61,033 nucleotides of DNA from Echinococcus granulosus. Its lineage: Eukaryota; Platyhelminthes; Cestoda; Cyclophyllidea; Taeniidae. The stretch spans positions 795,364 to 856,396 of the forward strand of contig NW_020170398.1 in NCBI RefSeq assembly GCF_000524195.1. Reading direction: 5' to 3'. Made by a program: the position numbers and the translations under genes. Below the pieces are notes generated by a model. That model saw nothing but the letters and a program-made list of their open reading frames with translations, ran no database searches and was not told the DNA's origin. Shown here in pieces: positions 45,801 to 57,274 of this stretch (position 1 is the first letter of the stretch; the number at the start of each line of letters is the position of its first letter).

Positions 45801-48800
45801 TCGTGAGGTTTCCCTATGAATGCTTAATTCACACTGACACTACAAAATGCCTCTTGCAGTAGACACGAAGAACTGCCTCATTCATAATCACTACCCTTTC
45901 AGTGTTGTACCGTTCCGCCATCTCTTTCGAGGCCACTGCTTTGAAGTCGGATGAAGAGTTTTGGGAAAGGATAGGAAATCAGATGTCAAGATCATCAGGA
46001 ATCCACCACACCGACGGCTTTTAACTACCTATTCATTCATTGGGCAGGGATGAAGTGGCACCTAAATTAAATGACCCGAATCTGCATCTTTGGGAAAAGA
46101 TACTTTGTAATAATTCAATTAAAGCGGTTACGAGTGAACACTCAAACCGACCACCGGGGCATTGAGCAGGAAGGCTTCCTTCACACAATAAAGTAGACCG
46201 CTTAATCATTTGCGTGAGAAAGCCATGAGCTCAAAATTCTAGGGTAAAATGGTTTTCTTCTTCTGCAATAAAAGCGTGGGAAATCAGTACGTTGATTTCT
46301 TTTAACAAAACATTTCATACCAAATTAGTAATAAGATGGCATCTTAACCAAATGGTCCATATTCACCCTCAAGTGGAGAAGGTAGCGAAACACTGGTGTT
46401 GAGGTAGCAACCGCTAAACGAAAACATCCCCAAGAGAGGATCAGACTACTAAAAGTGGATGGTTCGATTGCGCAAAAAATAGTAGAGTTGGAATGGAAGG
46501 GTGCAACCAAGAAAACTGGTTCACAGCGTCCTCTCACAGATTAAAACAAATGAGTTAAATTGACGAAGCCAAGAGCCCAAACCGATTACCAAACAGAATA
46601 TATTCAACAATGCCTCCATCAAAATGCTCAGTAATAACTAAAAGCATAAAATAAGTTAAACCTACTTTATAAGGTGGAAACAACCGAGACGGACAAATAA
46701 TCGTCATACCAGCAACCCGATAGGAGGGAAGAATTTAACCAAGCTACAGGTTAAGTTTTTCGCCCTTAATCGAACCACAAAAGGGAGACGCATTGACAGA
46801 GAGGCGCTCTTGCAAAAAAATGCATAACTACGATGAAAAAGACCCACTACAACGCTATAAGGTATGCTGGCGAAGTTCACGGAATGTACCACAATGTTGA
46901 TACTGGGGCTAGAAACGCAAGATCATTCAATCCTTTCACTCCCCATTCACGACATCCGGGAAAAATAGGAGCTGGTATCGTAATTTGCCACCAAAATTCA
47001 ATGGGTTTTGCCAAGATTCCCATTCTAGGTGCATTCTGCTCACGATTTAAGCTTACTATGGCTAATTTAAAGTAATTAATGACCTGCCTTTCCTCCAAAG
47101 GTAAGAGAACACAAAGGAGAACCTCACAGCATCCTCCTTCTCGCCAGTCATCTGTTCGGTGAACCAGTTTGTAAGAAACGAGTCCAGCGTCGTCTGAATG
47201 GCTGGAATTGGTGTACTGAGAAGGTGCTGCAGACTACCCTCACTGCTACAGTCCCCGGTTCCCATAAAAGCCTTTACCGCGTCCACCATATACACCACCA
47301 AACTGAAGGCAAGATCGAGGAGGGCAGCCACAGAGGGCGGTTCTGAGATCTCCGCAAACGCGTTTGCGTCCGGCACTTCTTCGGCTACACTCCTACCAGG
47401 CCAGAGTTGAGACACAGCCAAGGAGACAGGTGCCGCTCGACTGCCCAGCATCATTGCCAGTGGCATCACCGAGTCGCCTCGAATACGTAACAATATGTCA
47501 ATGAGATTGAAGAATGTTGCTTGGACAGAAGAAGAGACAGAAACGGAGGAGAGCGTTTCAGTACCGTTGGAGAGAGCAGTTACACCCCAGGACTCAACTA
47601 ATTTGAGACAGGTTGTAAGGAAAAGACTGCGTTGGAAACAACGCTGTGTGTCGGTCAGTTTTGGCTATCAAAACCGAAAAAAGCATAAGCGTTAGCAAGT
47701 GTGGGGAAGAGCTAAAATCGCCTAGTAAAGAAGAAAAGACCTACAAATGGACCGGTCCATACGGTTTGAAGAATGGATTGGGAGTTCGTATGTGGAAGAA
47801 GAAAGTGTGTGAAGGCTAGCGAGAGCATTTTGCATTTCAACGGAACCATTTCCGACTAAAAAGAAAGATATGGTAATTAACTCTCATTCTAGCTGTTACC
47901 AAGGACAAACTCATCTCTACGTACGGTTGCAAGAAGCGTTGCGGTGAATATGTCCGGTGAGTGATTAAAACCTTGATCAAGAATACTACGAGCTTCATTG
48001 AAAAACCCAACAGTGGAGATGTGAAGCAGAGCGGTCACAAAATCCGAATTCTTCCTATAAATTTGAAAATTGGGATTGCACAAAAGTGGACAAATAAAAG
48101 ATTTCAGCATATCACCTACCAAATCTGAAGAAGTGGGGCTTTATCCTCCGTCCCTAGCCTAAGGCCGCTAAGGTGGGCCGTGGAAGTGTGAATAAGGATA
48201 TTTGTTTCAGGGTGAAGAGAGCATTGCTGAAGGAGGGATAGCTGGCCGGAGGCATTTTTCCAGGGACGGTAGAACAGTCCCAACGAAACGTTCTGCTGGC
48301 GGTCCACCTCATAGACGAGAAAATGCTTCAACACCGCTAGACCCGCCTGATTCGGGACATGGAAGTAGGGGCAATCGAGCTCGCTGATGACCTGTGTATG
48401 GTGAAGAATGAGGAGTTTCCATTATCACTAATGAAACACTACTCAACACTAATAAGACAGTGAATCGACCTGAGAAACTGAAAGGTCGGAATTCATGCAG
48501 TGCACCCAACTGAGGAAGTTCTCCACAGGCCACTCATCAACAGCTGGATTAACTGCAACGAGGAGGTAGTGACGGTGAAGTTGAAAGAAAACAATGAAAG
48601 AGAAGGAAATGAGTGGGCGAACTTACCAGAAAAGTTCTCTGGAAAGACCGGGTTAGTGGAGCGAAGAAATTCAACGAACTGTTCCGAGGGAAGAAAGGAC
48701 CTTGACCGGCTGTGCGAATCATTACACACATGCTGCGAGCCACGAAGGTGGTCGTAACATCTATCGAAGAAAACTGACTCAGCAGACACTCGGTCGCCTG

Positions 48801-50671
48801 ACAACTGGAACATCAGAAAAGAGAAGGGAAAACGATCAGTTAGTCGGATTACTTTTCCTGTTGAAAGCTATTATACAATAAGTGGAACAAGCTAATGGAA
48901 TTCTTCAAGCCAAATCAATAACTCCCTAAAACACTCTTTTCACTATTTGAAAGTAGGTAAAAGAGGAATGGGCTATTTTTAAAGAACTGACGTAGAAAGT
49001 GCCATGAAACCGAGGTCTTCAAAAGCATCGGCCAGGAGGAAATCAGCGGAACTTTGAGTCTCATCCTCCACCTTCTTTGATGGCGACCCAGTGAGAGCCT
49101 TCAACTGATTGGAAGGGGTGAGGAAGAACGTCTCTATAGACGACGACGGTGACAACGTTAAGTCTTCCTCACCCTTATCAACATCATCAGCCATAGCATC
49201 GGCAATGGCACCATTGGGAGTCGATAGGTAACAATCCAGCGAAATCGGTAAAGCAGAGGCCCGTTGTATGCCTATAATGACAAGAGCCAATTTTCCTTAC
49301 CAGCTGGCCTATGAGGGAAAAATTCGCCAGTACTGATGTGACACTGTATCGACTCTGCTGAGTGTGTGTGCATGTATGAGCGCGAAACATCAGAAGAGTA
49401 TCGACAACCTTTGGTGCATGAATGAAGGTTCCGTACAAGCATATCCACCTAGCCACATGAAAGTGGAAAAAAATACCTCGCCGGAGAGCTAAAGTGACCT
49501 TTGGCGAGAGGTGTCGAAAACTAGAAGGCAGAAGGAGATGCGCGAGGAGAAAATTCACCCTTTCTACTCCAATTTCTCCAATCAAACTGGTTCCAAGTTT
49601 GACTAACTTGTCCTCCTTCTCTAACGACGAACCTTCTGAAAATCAAAATGTAAGGCTGGTGTAAGACATGCGAACCACGTTTCTATTTCATCGTCAGGAG
49701 GGAAGGAATGGCTAACCTCGATCAATTAATGCAGTGAACCTTGAATGCAACCAACTGCTAAAACATTGTTTTACATCAGCGTTGGTTGCGTGCGTCAGTG
49801 AGAGACCCAATGGTAATCCCGTGGATAGAGGTAGACTATCAAGTAATTTCAAGACGAAAGCAAAGATCGGATGACGATCATGCTGTGTTGAAACAGATGA
49901 CAGCCCATTGTTAAGTTGACTTGAATCCTGTGAAAAAGATATGATAAAAGCGTTCAAAAGTTTGATACTAACAAAAGCAAACTTACGGAAAATAAAGAGT
50001 ATAAACGCTACCTTTGGGGTGTTTATCAATGACTGAACGGCGAAGCATATTAATGAAGTGAAGTTGGATTTTGACTGCGACTTGCGCAGTCCTTGAATAA
50101 GATACGATAGCTGAACAAAGTAATTGTAAATCACCAGAAGAAAACATACCTGAAGGGAATCTTTGGAAGACATTTTGGTATCACATTGGGATAAATCAAT
50201 ATGTGAAAATAAACAACGAAAAAAGTTGCGCTCAACCGAGCCTGGGTTTTGGGCGCATAACTAAAAAGGATAAGAGGCTACAAAAAGCCCATTAATAGCA
50301 AAGAAATTCGAGTTAAAAAGGGCCTCAAAAAAATACAAATTAAAGTAAGGAGATCATCATGAGCACACTCCAAACATAATGTGAATCAGTTCATTCGAAT
50401 AAGTCCTAGTTACCTCAAAGGCTTAGCATTCTTTGGCAGAAAAAACGAGACAGAACTATGATTAAAGTTGGTGTACAATGAGAATACCCAGCCGAAAAAT
50501 ACTAGCTAATCAAAACACCAAAGTGGAAAAATTTAGAAAATTAACAGTGTAATGTGCCAAAGTTACCTCGAGAATCTCCGAAAAAGCTGCCTTATCATTC
50601 TTTTTATTCAAAACAGAAACTAAATAATCTATCTGTGAGATAGTTAACGAGAGGCATTCCGCCCCAAGCAT
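30614..50671 (-). CDS. CNOT1: CCR4-NOT transcription complex subunit 1
   Basis: Scaffold of the CCR4-NOT deadenylase that shortens mRNA poly(A) tails. Exons: 50671-50567, 50260-50150, 50110-50012, 49927-49717, 49635-49477, 49271-48988, 48797-48701 (or -48627), 48552-48470, 48391-48120, 48054-47925, 47855-47745, 47664-47128, 45691-45477, 39472-39268, 38796-38372, 38310-38179, 38099-38021, one starting 37918, 37093-36719, 36647-36324, 36249-31325, 31229-31155, 30881-30614. Roughly 3,100 residues against about 2,400 in vertebrates; the excess is mostly low-complexity linker. Landmarks: CLSLTISQIDYLVSVL at the start, RCLFSHIDLS, LGLFYRPWKNASGQLSLL, the MIF4G region (KNKPILHTDL-like NKPILHDDLSLKELIL) and IVNRPHPWGLLMT near the end. 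Two spots are unsettled: the donor of exon 7 and the 3' end of the exon starting at 37918. Confidence 0.93.
31325..36249 (-). other. CNOT1 giant exon: CNOT9-binding and C-terminal NOT1 domains
   Basis: One uninterrupted 4,925-base coding exon. It starts IELTCKMLGYEL, runs through a long Gln/Ala/Pro linker, then the DUF3819/CNOT9-binding helices (AVRAVILPAIEKCIKETLG, LIRKDFAFHSKP, KTIAERAVWEVEKKL), a second Gln-rich linker (about 34300-34620), a helical region and the C-terminal NOT1 domain (LLSRVLGIIGGTLMQSHEVR, LFHDFPDFISDYCLFFC, CIQLRNLILSSEPRR, LNCMANQLRYLNSHTYYFSY, RLIVNRPHPWGLL). The NOT1 domain recruits CNOT2/CNOT3. The donor at 31325 splits a codon (GA|GTAAGT). Confidence 0.92.
36324..37093 (-). 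other. CNOT1 MIF4G-like domain that docks the CAF1 deadenylase
   Basis: Two exons. The first has a glutamine run, then RDRIFFVFNNVSPLNAKEKA, LPWFAHYLVNKRVTVENSF and LVLSELFRAIK; the second GCLKSLGRFLGLLTLARNKP and YTMAILKVLRELYDV ending LKFE. The domain continues into the large exon with IELTCKMLGYELRDLTP. This is the CAF1/CNOT7-binding platform in yeast and animals. Confidence 0.88.
38021..39472 (-). other. CNOT1 middle HEAT region that contacts TTP/PUM-type partners in vertebrates (exons 14-17)
   Basis: Exons 14-17 carry FYLQNLNRIYSLSG, the linker VALAANLHKLIQRGP, then VNAFFHKLLQGACSVEDMV, RVLTYEVTSHLHDYPEHAL and TELYGGILAGLVTQ, which line up with the vertebrate block around YFQRIYN...FPQYPDKEL...GGIIEKGLV. 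Exons 16 and 17 continue with ALSMLWKAFLNRVFLF and RYVNLTNYLVNCFAFKHF. An Ala/Pro/Gly-rich insert lies between exon 15 start and the HEAT repeat. Confidence 0.85.
39779..40222 (+). other. open frame of 147 codons inside a CNOT1 intron, product unknown
   Basis: ATG to TAA open frame on the strand opposite CNOT1. The peptide starts MKETILSMQEQLETSLRD, which could form a short coiled coil, then PIKIYNTEYEVDFSVASP and an acidic/proline tail. It has no domain I recognise, no signal peptide and no obvious splice partners. It may be an intact small gene, a piece of a mobile element or chance. Confidence 0.25.
40950..41520. other. CpG-rich island inside a CNOT1 intron
   Basis: Unlike its AT-rich surroundings this stretch is rich in CG dinucleotides (TCGCGCGCACGACCGCACGC near 41467-41486) with a CCAAT box near 41383 and GTTGCTATGGCGGT at about 41509, close to an RFX X-box. 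It has overlapping open frames on both strands that look compositional. It could be an internal promoter or an inserted element. Confidence 0.3.
45477..50671 (-). other. CNOT1 N-terminal HEAT-type region (exons 1-13)
   Basis: In animals this region binds CNOT10 and CNOT11. Matches are clear at MLGAECLSLTISQIDYL (exon 1), NFFRCLFSHIDLS (exon 2), NFLLAHLLLPS (exon 5), SADFLLADAFEDLGFMAL (exon 6), VTTTFVARSMCVMIRTAG (exon 7), WPVENFLSWVHCMNSDL (exon 8), WKNSDFVTALLHISTVGFF (exons 9-10) and FLPHTNSQ-like FLLPHTNSQSILQTVW (exon 11). Nearly all introns are short (40-530 bases). Phase is continuous except at the exon 7/8 junction. Confidence 0.88.
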
Positions 50672-53518
50672 GACCTATACACCGGCCAGTTTTTCAAGTT
50701 GCCCGCTCAACTGGACAATACTGTAAAATGCTGCAGTACAGTAGCGAAAAATTGTTATAGCATATAAAGTTTCCAAATTTCGATAACTGACAAAAACAAC
50801 CACATATCATTTAAACGGTTAAAACTGATTTTAAAATAGTTTTGCACACTTTACGTCATATATGAGTTTTTAAACTTGCAAAAAAGCACAAAATTATAAA
50901 AAGTAAAAGCTGACTTGTTGGCAATTTCTAGCCGTGGAACAGTGCATTGTTATTTTAAGATGACTAGTTTTAGAAAATGCGTATCGTAACAGATCCTTTT
51001 CATTAATAATTACCCTACTCAGAAAATCAGAACGCAGTTATTATTTGATTCTCATCTGCAGCGTCCAGAGTCCTCTCAGATGATGTAATATACTTAATCA
51101 AGCTAAAAACAAGTGCTATTATTGAACGCATGGACCGAGTGACTACTAACACGGCAGAACCGAATTACAACCTGCAGAGATTAAGTCGTCAACTCAGTTA
51201 CACTTAGTTATACATGGAATTATGTTGCTGCACGGGCTCTCTCATCTTAAAAGCATTAATATTGGTCTCCTAGCTCAGACCCTCACGTTGGTCATCACAA
51301 ATTATGCTCTGCTTTGAAAACTACCCGAAATCATATTTGTGCGTCACTTCATTTTTCTTTGATCCTACTGTTACAGATGTATCTCACTGGCTCTATTGTG
51401 TTCGATTTCTGCGTCCAATTTGTGAACTGCATTAGGAAAAGGGAGTCTGCTAGCTCCATGCGAATCAAATCAGGCATTGTTCTCTGACAGGAACAATTCA
51501 TCTGCCAATTTAAGCTCTAGTAAGAGTAGCCTAGTAATAGGAGCATCTAATAACGGCTAGGATTTAAAATACTTTTAAGAGAGCAACACATTTCGTCCAT
51601 AAATCCTTGTTACATAATTCTCACTTCAGTACTGTCCAGCCAATCAATCTACGCCCTGTTCAGCTAGTATATCTGTTTACTCAATTATCATTGTGGTTCA
51701 AGAGCCACAGACGGTTCCTTAAGTTGTTAATATTACTTCTTCAGATTGATATCTAGCCATAGTGATTAAATTGCTTACTTTTTTGAGTCGGTTTTACTTG
51801 TCGCTGACACCAACGCATTGCTCCGAGTCTTCACTTAAACCGTAATAGGCCAAAGCATTATGGATGGCAAGATATTAACAACGTACAGATGGATTGAAGG
51901 GCTACTACAGTGACCCGGAGGCCATGGCTGAAGTGCCCACGTAGTTCAACACACGTCCGCTGTCGTAAACATGTTTCTCCCAACCTATTACTTGTATGTT
52001 GGAGAAAAATGCAGCTGCAATCCTTGCACACTTCCCCAACGAAGTTAACCTAGGCCCTTTTACCACTTGAGTCACGTATCAGAATCTCGGGTTACATACA
52101 CACGTGTATCCGTTCAAACCCTACCCAATCTTCTACAACGGAACTCTTCCCTTTACGTGATTTCGTAATTGACAGCATGGAAAGCCTGGTGGACAGAGGA
52201 ATTAACAGAAGGTGGCTCGCAAGAAGTCCTACCACCTGCTGTCCGCCACAATTTGAGTACATGAGCGATGTACCAGGTCCTCTGGGTGACTACCATCACA
52301 GGTAATTAACGAACAATAGTTGGGCTGACATTTTAACCATCTAAATGGATGTCCTGCCACATAGGACTTCTTTTCTTTTAAAAATGCATACCCGCTTTAA
52401 TACCAGTAATACGTTGGTTATTTGTTTAGCTCTTGATTGCGGCGAAGGGGCCACTTAGGGTTTCCGACACGGCGCATTCGACGGGGAGACTGACCCCCGA
52501 TCCATGCCAGTAACCTGAAGCCCCACTGTACGTCGACAATGCACCCCCTGCTCGAATGCTATGATTTCTTTGATCTCCAGAGGCATCCTGAGGCGTCGCG
52601 CATACGCATGCACCCACCGAGAAATAAGGTCGGGCTTCTCTTACCATCGATGATACCGACGGACAACTACTTGGGAGAGGAAGGCACACTTTTACCCACA
52701 GCTTTCACTACTTATACCTTCTTATTCAATTAGTGAGAAATACCCCACTGTCAACAATGCCAAAGCGTGAACCGATTGAGGTCAGGATCCCATACAAAGT
52801 TTTTACCCGCCGCTCCTACACCAGTGATATGTCAATCACGTGTTCGGGGCTGTGTGATCCATGCCGTGTTAGAGGCTGATGACCCCTATGACGTTGACGC
52901 ACAGGCAGCTTCAAGGCGCCAACTGCATCAAGCGTCTTAAGGCTGAACAAACCACCACCACACAACAATACTCGAGGTTCCCCGAGGGTATGAACAGCCG
53001 TGGACTTCCCGCTTCTCACACAAGAAACCTCGTCAATCATCGTATGCTGCGCGGTATGCATGTAAATGCCAGCAACCCAATCAACAGTGACTGGACTAGA
53101 GACGCTTGCGCCGACCAGATGTAGGAACCACCCCACGCGCCAGTGGCCGCAGCGCCGCCACGATGGTGCACACCCCCGCGGCTGTAAGACCACAGGATTA
53201 CTCATCGTCATTCTGGACATCCTGCCACAAGCGACCGCCTCATAGCAAATTTCTTCAGTAGTGGTAAAACTTGCAGGATACTTTGGCCTGCAGCCTCATA
53301 AACCCTTCCGGATTCATCCCTTTAATCGACATTCCACAAAATGATGGTTGTACATGAAGAGTTCAACAACTGCACCAAATCCTAAGGTCCAAAACCCATG
53401 AAAGACAACATTAAATCAACAATGACCCTAGCGTAGAGCTACACAAGACGGGAGTACAACAACACAAATTCTCGCCGCGATAAAAGAGATCAACTCGCTC
53501 CAAATGGAACACGACAGA
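50672..53518. other. spacer between CNOT1 5' end and RFK 3' end
   Basis: About 2.8 kb. The left 1.7 kb is AT-rich and featureless and should include the CNOT1 promoter. A solo LTR lies at 52415-52601. From 52740 to 53220 the sequence is GC-rich with overlapping open frames on both strands (134 codons on minus, 81 on plus) that match no family I know; it may be a decayed retroelement. Confidence 0.5.
52415..52601 (+). mobile_element. TRIM-like solo LTR, copy E
   Basis: Starts GGTTATTTGTTTAGCTCTTG, contains GGGGCCACTTAGG, CATGCCAGTAACC and CTGTACGTCGACAATGCA, and ends with a decayed TCCTGAGGCGTCGCG block. The order matches the LTRs of the full element at 19.8-20.8 kb. No internal region follows. 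Confidence 0.6.
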
Positions 53519-54723
53519 CTATTGCTGAAAGATTTCATCTTTGGAATAGCGAAGGCACTCCGGAGAGTCGAGAATCTCCTCCGTCATGGAGATGTCTTTG
53601 TGAATCGCCCTGATTAGATCATCTGAATGCAAAGGTAAAGGTGCAAAATCAGTCAGCATTAAGACTGACATGTTTTTTTGATAGCACCCACGTGCGTGGA
53701 CATGACGTCATCTCACACGTCGTGGCATAAAACTAGGAGTGAATGTGTCATAACACAAACAAAATCGAAGGGTTTTAACTGTCTTGTGTTTGATTATATC
53801 ACATTCTTCTTTCGCACCTTACCTACCGAGTGACTCAAAATCAAGCTCAGGTCGAAGGTACCGCAACGCCACGATTGTCAGCCGCTTTCCGTAGAAATCT
53901 TCCGGAAATGTGTGCAGTATGTGGACCTCCTGTTGACGATGAAGGCAAAAAGGCGAAGCTTTAGGAATTATCTTACTTCAATTAACTAAATTTGGACGGA
54001 AGAAGTATCGACTCACAAATAACTGTCTGTTATCGTAATTTTTGAGAAAAATCCAGAAATTTATCAAGTACTTTCAGAAATTAAAGTTAGGGAGTGGTAG
54101 CAAGAGTATGGATTTGAAGCCTATTATGTTGATGCTAAATCAAGCTATCACAAAGGTACTCGGATAAGTAGAAAAAAGCATGCAAATGGAGTGATAGCAG
54201 TAACACCTTCTTGAGCAGTCATAATAATCGTCGCTGACATGTTTCTCTTGCACAAAAAATCCGCGTTTGCTTAAAAAAAGGTATAGTGAATAAACGCCGA
54301 AAATGCAGATGGGAAGCGGGAAGCATGCGCTTCTTACAATCTTCATTCAAAGAAGCATCAATGACAAATTGCGAATGCACATGTTATGGCTATGACAATG
54401 CCAACCAAGGCATAGTTAAGATGAGCATTTCAGAAAAACAACATACGAGGGATTTCTTCTCATTCTTGTAGAACGGATTCCAACCAAGACTCATCACCAT
54501 CTTGTACACTTCTCCATCACCAACTTGAGCCCAACCGGCGTAGACACCGGGGGACATTGATGAAGGCAAGTCCTCGATGACACTGTCATCCAAATTTGCT
54601 AGTTTGTTCTACCATTAAAGCAAGTTATGAAGTACCTGTGGGAATGCCCAACTCTCGAGCACCGCGACCGAAGCCCAAAACAACAGTTCCAGACGTTTTG
54701 AAAATGCACCTGTCGTCAGTCAT
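53519..54723 (-). CDS. RFK: riboflavin kinase
   Basis: Phosphorylates riboflavin with ATP to FMN, the first step of flavin cofactor synthesis, in the cytosol. Four exons: 54723-54636, 54598-54447, 53929-53827, 53622-53519, giving 148 residues and a TAG stop. Family length is about 150-155. The signature FGRGARELGIPTAN spans the first junction, where a codon is split by a 37-base intron. Further conserved blocks are GVYAGWAQVGDGEVYKMV, SLGWNPFYKNEKKS, the helix and metal/ATP region HILHTFPEDFYGKRL and YLRPELDFESL, then DLIRAIHKDI. Start chosen as the ATG giving MTDDRCIFKTSGTVV, which matches the animal N terminus. Phase is continuous throughout. It is a stand-alone kinase with no FAD synthetase domain, as in other animals. 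Confidence 0.95.
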
Positions 54724-55856
54724 GGTGCTTAACTTCGTGCAATCAAGAAATGGAAAAGGCGGTGGGGGTGGCCATTTGGATCAATTTATACGGGTAAAGT
54801 GGACCCAGCCCAATTTATCTGCTAACCAATCAGATACTAGGCCCACCATTACTCTGCAGGTAAGTGGTTAAAACCTAACGTGAGGAATTATTAACAACGT
54901 GGCCTAGTATAATTGACCAAATTTTTGCATGATTTTAATTAAGTTTTCGAATTCTAAATTTGACAAGGAAAAAAACTAAAAAATACACTTTACAAGGTTC
55001 AAATATCGGTCTTAGCGTTCATTCGACATAACAAAACCTTCATCTCGTAGAATTTTTATTCTGATTTTAATACTAACTTAGTCTGCGTTTTTATTTTTAT
55101 ATTTTGGCGTCACTTGAATCCCCAGCAATGTTTTACCTTGTGACTGTATCATAAAAGTCAAAAAACAAATTTTGTTGAATTGAATGTAGCTAGAATGTTG
55201 TTACCGCCATTTCTAACTTTTGCTTTGACGTGGCAAAATTAGCGCTCTATTTCCATGTTTTGGCCTGCTCGTTCCGTTTTTGAGTGCCCCAATTGTCAGC
55301 GTCGAATGCGACACTGATGGGTGGCTAAGCAGTTTCCAAATAAATTGATTTAATACTAGTTGAAAACTGTCTATCAGTATATCTGAATTCCAGCAATTAA
55401 GAATCTAGAGGGTTGTGCGACGAAGAAACAGATCTAGATTTTATTCCGTATTTCGGTACTGAACAATGTGTCAAGTCGGAAGTAGAACTTATTTTTACAA
55501 CACGGTTACCGCCTACAATTCGTCCCCTATAATGACAAGAACAAAGCAAAAGTGCCCCTTTTTTGCTGTTCGTAATCTGCGCAGTAGCTGCAAAATCGCG
55601 GAGAATCAATCGTATTAGGTTTTGCACTTGTAAACTTAAGCATTGATCCTTGTCTTACATATAAGTCTGGTGAAAAATAGGTCCACTCTAGTTGTTATCA
55701 AAGGAACTTTCGTTACTTTAATTGACACCAAATGTTAAACATCAGTTATGTATTCTTGAGACCTCATACACTTCTGGTGTGAATGTTGTTGGCATGAACA
55801 CTTTTTCCACATTAAAATAAAATCAAATTCTTTCGTAAACGGGACATCTTAGATGC
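54724..55856. other. spacer upstream of RFK
   Basis: About 1.1 kb, AT-rich, between the RFK start and the stop of the small RIIa-like gene. It should hold the RFK promoter. No box, repeat or coding stretch is convincing. Confidence 0.6.
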
Positions 55857-56079
55857 TCAAATTTCATCCAACACATTGATCATGAATTCAATAGGATTTC
55901 CCGGTCTCCCAACAAGCAGTCTTTCAACGAGTTTCTAGTAAGAAGAATTATAATGCTTTTCTTAAAGTCATTACTTCAAAAATGCTTTCAATTCCATGTT
56001 TCGCGAGGTATTCATCCGCTTTGCTCCTAGGATTATTTGGAGCGAAAGTATAAACAACATCTTTTTCTTCCTTCTCCAT
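55857..56079 (-). CDS. small protein with RIIa/DPY30-like dimerisation motif
   Basis: Two exons: 56118-55975 (start codon at 56079) and 55934-55857, joined in phase 0 and ending in TGA. The 60-residue product contains ADEYLAKHGIESIFEKLVER and LLVGRPGNPIEFMINVL, the pattern of RIIa/DPY30 helices (L..H.I..LFE.L...LL..RP.DP..F). Such modules dimerise and dock on amphipathic helices and occur in ciliary and sperm proteins, adenylate kinase isoforms and PKA regulatory subunits. The open frame extends upstream of the ATG to an AG acceptor (PVSLERIISAGLI), so more exons may exist to the right and this may be the C terminus of a longer protein. Splice sites are CTAG acceptor and GTAATG donor. Confidence 0.55.
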
Positions 56080-56278
56080 GATTAGTCCAGCGGAAATGAT
56101 CCTTTCAAGTGACACAGGCTAGGGGTAGGCATAAGTGGTTCCTAGGATGAGAGACTGTGTTGTCTCAGCAATGTCCTATGACGCGCTTGTGCAATGTTCG
56201 CATCTATGGTAACGCAGAGAGTTGGCGTTGCATCCTATGGGAGATCTTCATAACTGGGGGAGGGATTACAATACGTCG

Positions 56279-56467
56279 GTTGTTTGTTTAACTCTCGGTT
56301 TTGGGGAAAGGGACCACTTAGGCGCTCCGCCCGCCATCGTACTTTCGCTGGGCGGACTGGCCTCCAGGCCATGCCAATAGCCCCACTGCCTTCTGTACGG
56401 CGACAATGCATATTTTTTCCGAGTACTGTGTCTTATCTCCTCTTCAGGAAGCTCTCGGGGGCGCTGT
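56279..56467 (+). mobile_element. TRIM-like solo LTR, copy C
   Basis: The best preserved LTR in the window: GTTTGTTTAACTCTCGG, GAAAGGGACCACTTAGG, GGCCTCCAGGCCATGCC, CTGTACGGCGACAATGCA, TCCGAGTACTGTGTCTT and the terminal CGGGGGCGCTGT. The primer-binding-like sequence does not follow, so this is a solo LTR. Confidence 0.65.
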
Positions 56468-56856
56468 CAGAACGAATCGCCAGTGAGGATGTTTTTGTGA
56501 CAAAAAACTGGTAATAAGCAGGACTTGGAACACCTCAAGAACAGGAGGAGGCATATAAAAATCTACTTTTGGGACTGGAAGCGTTTTCAAACTTAAGTAG
56601 TCTCTATCTGATGTCTTGCGAAATACTTTCATTATACAAAATCACTCGAAATGGAGGTCATAGTCATTGGCAGTAGCGAAAACATGGGAACAAAATCTAG
56701 GGCTGAAAGTTAGATTTCCCGATATTCATAGGTTCTACAAGACTTAATTACAACCCCCTCAATGCTGGTTTTTGCAGTATTCAGCAAATTTACTCATTCC
56801 AAGGTACTCGTAGAATTGTAATGTGCCGTTGCCCAAACTGCTTTGCAATGATGGTT

Positions 56857-57001
56857 GCGCTCCTCGACTTCCCTGAAGGCGAAAGAAGACACAGTACTCG
56901 GGCAGAATATGTATTGCCGACGTGCTGAAACGCTGGAGGTTCTACTGCCACGATCGTCAAGCGGTGGTATACAATTGTGGAGGCCCTAGTTAACCCGTTA
57001 C
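56857..57001 (-). mobile_element. TRIM-like LTR fragment, copy F (inverted)
   Basis: On the minus strand the sequence GTCGGCAATACATATTCTG, CCGAGTACTGTGTCTTC, CTTCAGGGAAGTCGAGGAGCG follows the LTR order. The first part is decayed. It explains the apparent open frame at 57056-56790. Confidence 0.55.
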
Positions 57002-57274
57002 ACTGATAACGTACAAGGAGTGTAGATGGAATTGCCACTGTTGAGTAAGGAGTCACGTAACACTCAACATAATTTAAACAATGAAAGCTCCTTTATGTAT
57101 GCTCTGCCTTCCCTTCACCGAGGTCATGGAAACTCATCAGCAACGACCATCACAGCTATATTTTCTTGGGTTGAAATCAGGTGTTAGACGAGATGAAGAC
57201 TCTGCAATGACTTTAATTGCAGTGAAAACCCGATGACTCCGGGGATTGATTTACAGTTTGATGGCATGTAACTG

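Noticed and set aside
56790..57056. P-loop-like peptide LLSPSGKSRSATIIAKQF
   Set aside because: It is a translation of the inverted LTR copy F; the Walker A resemblance is accidental.
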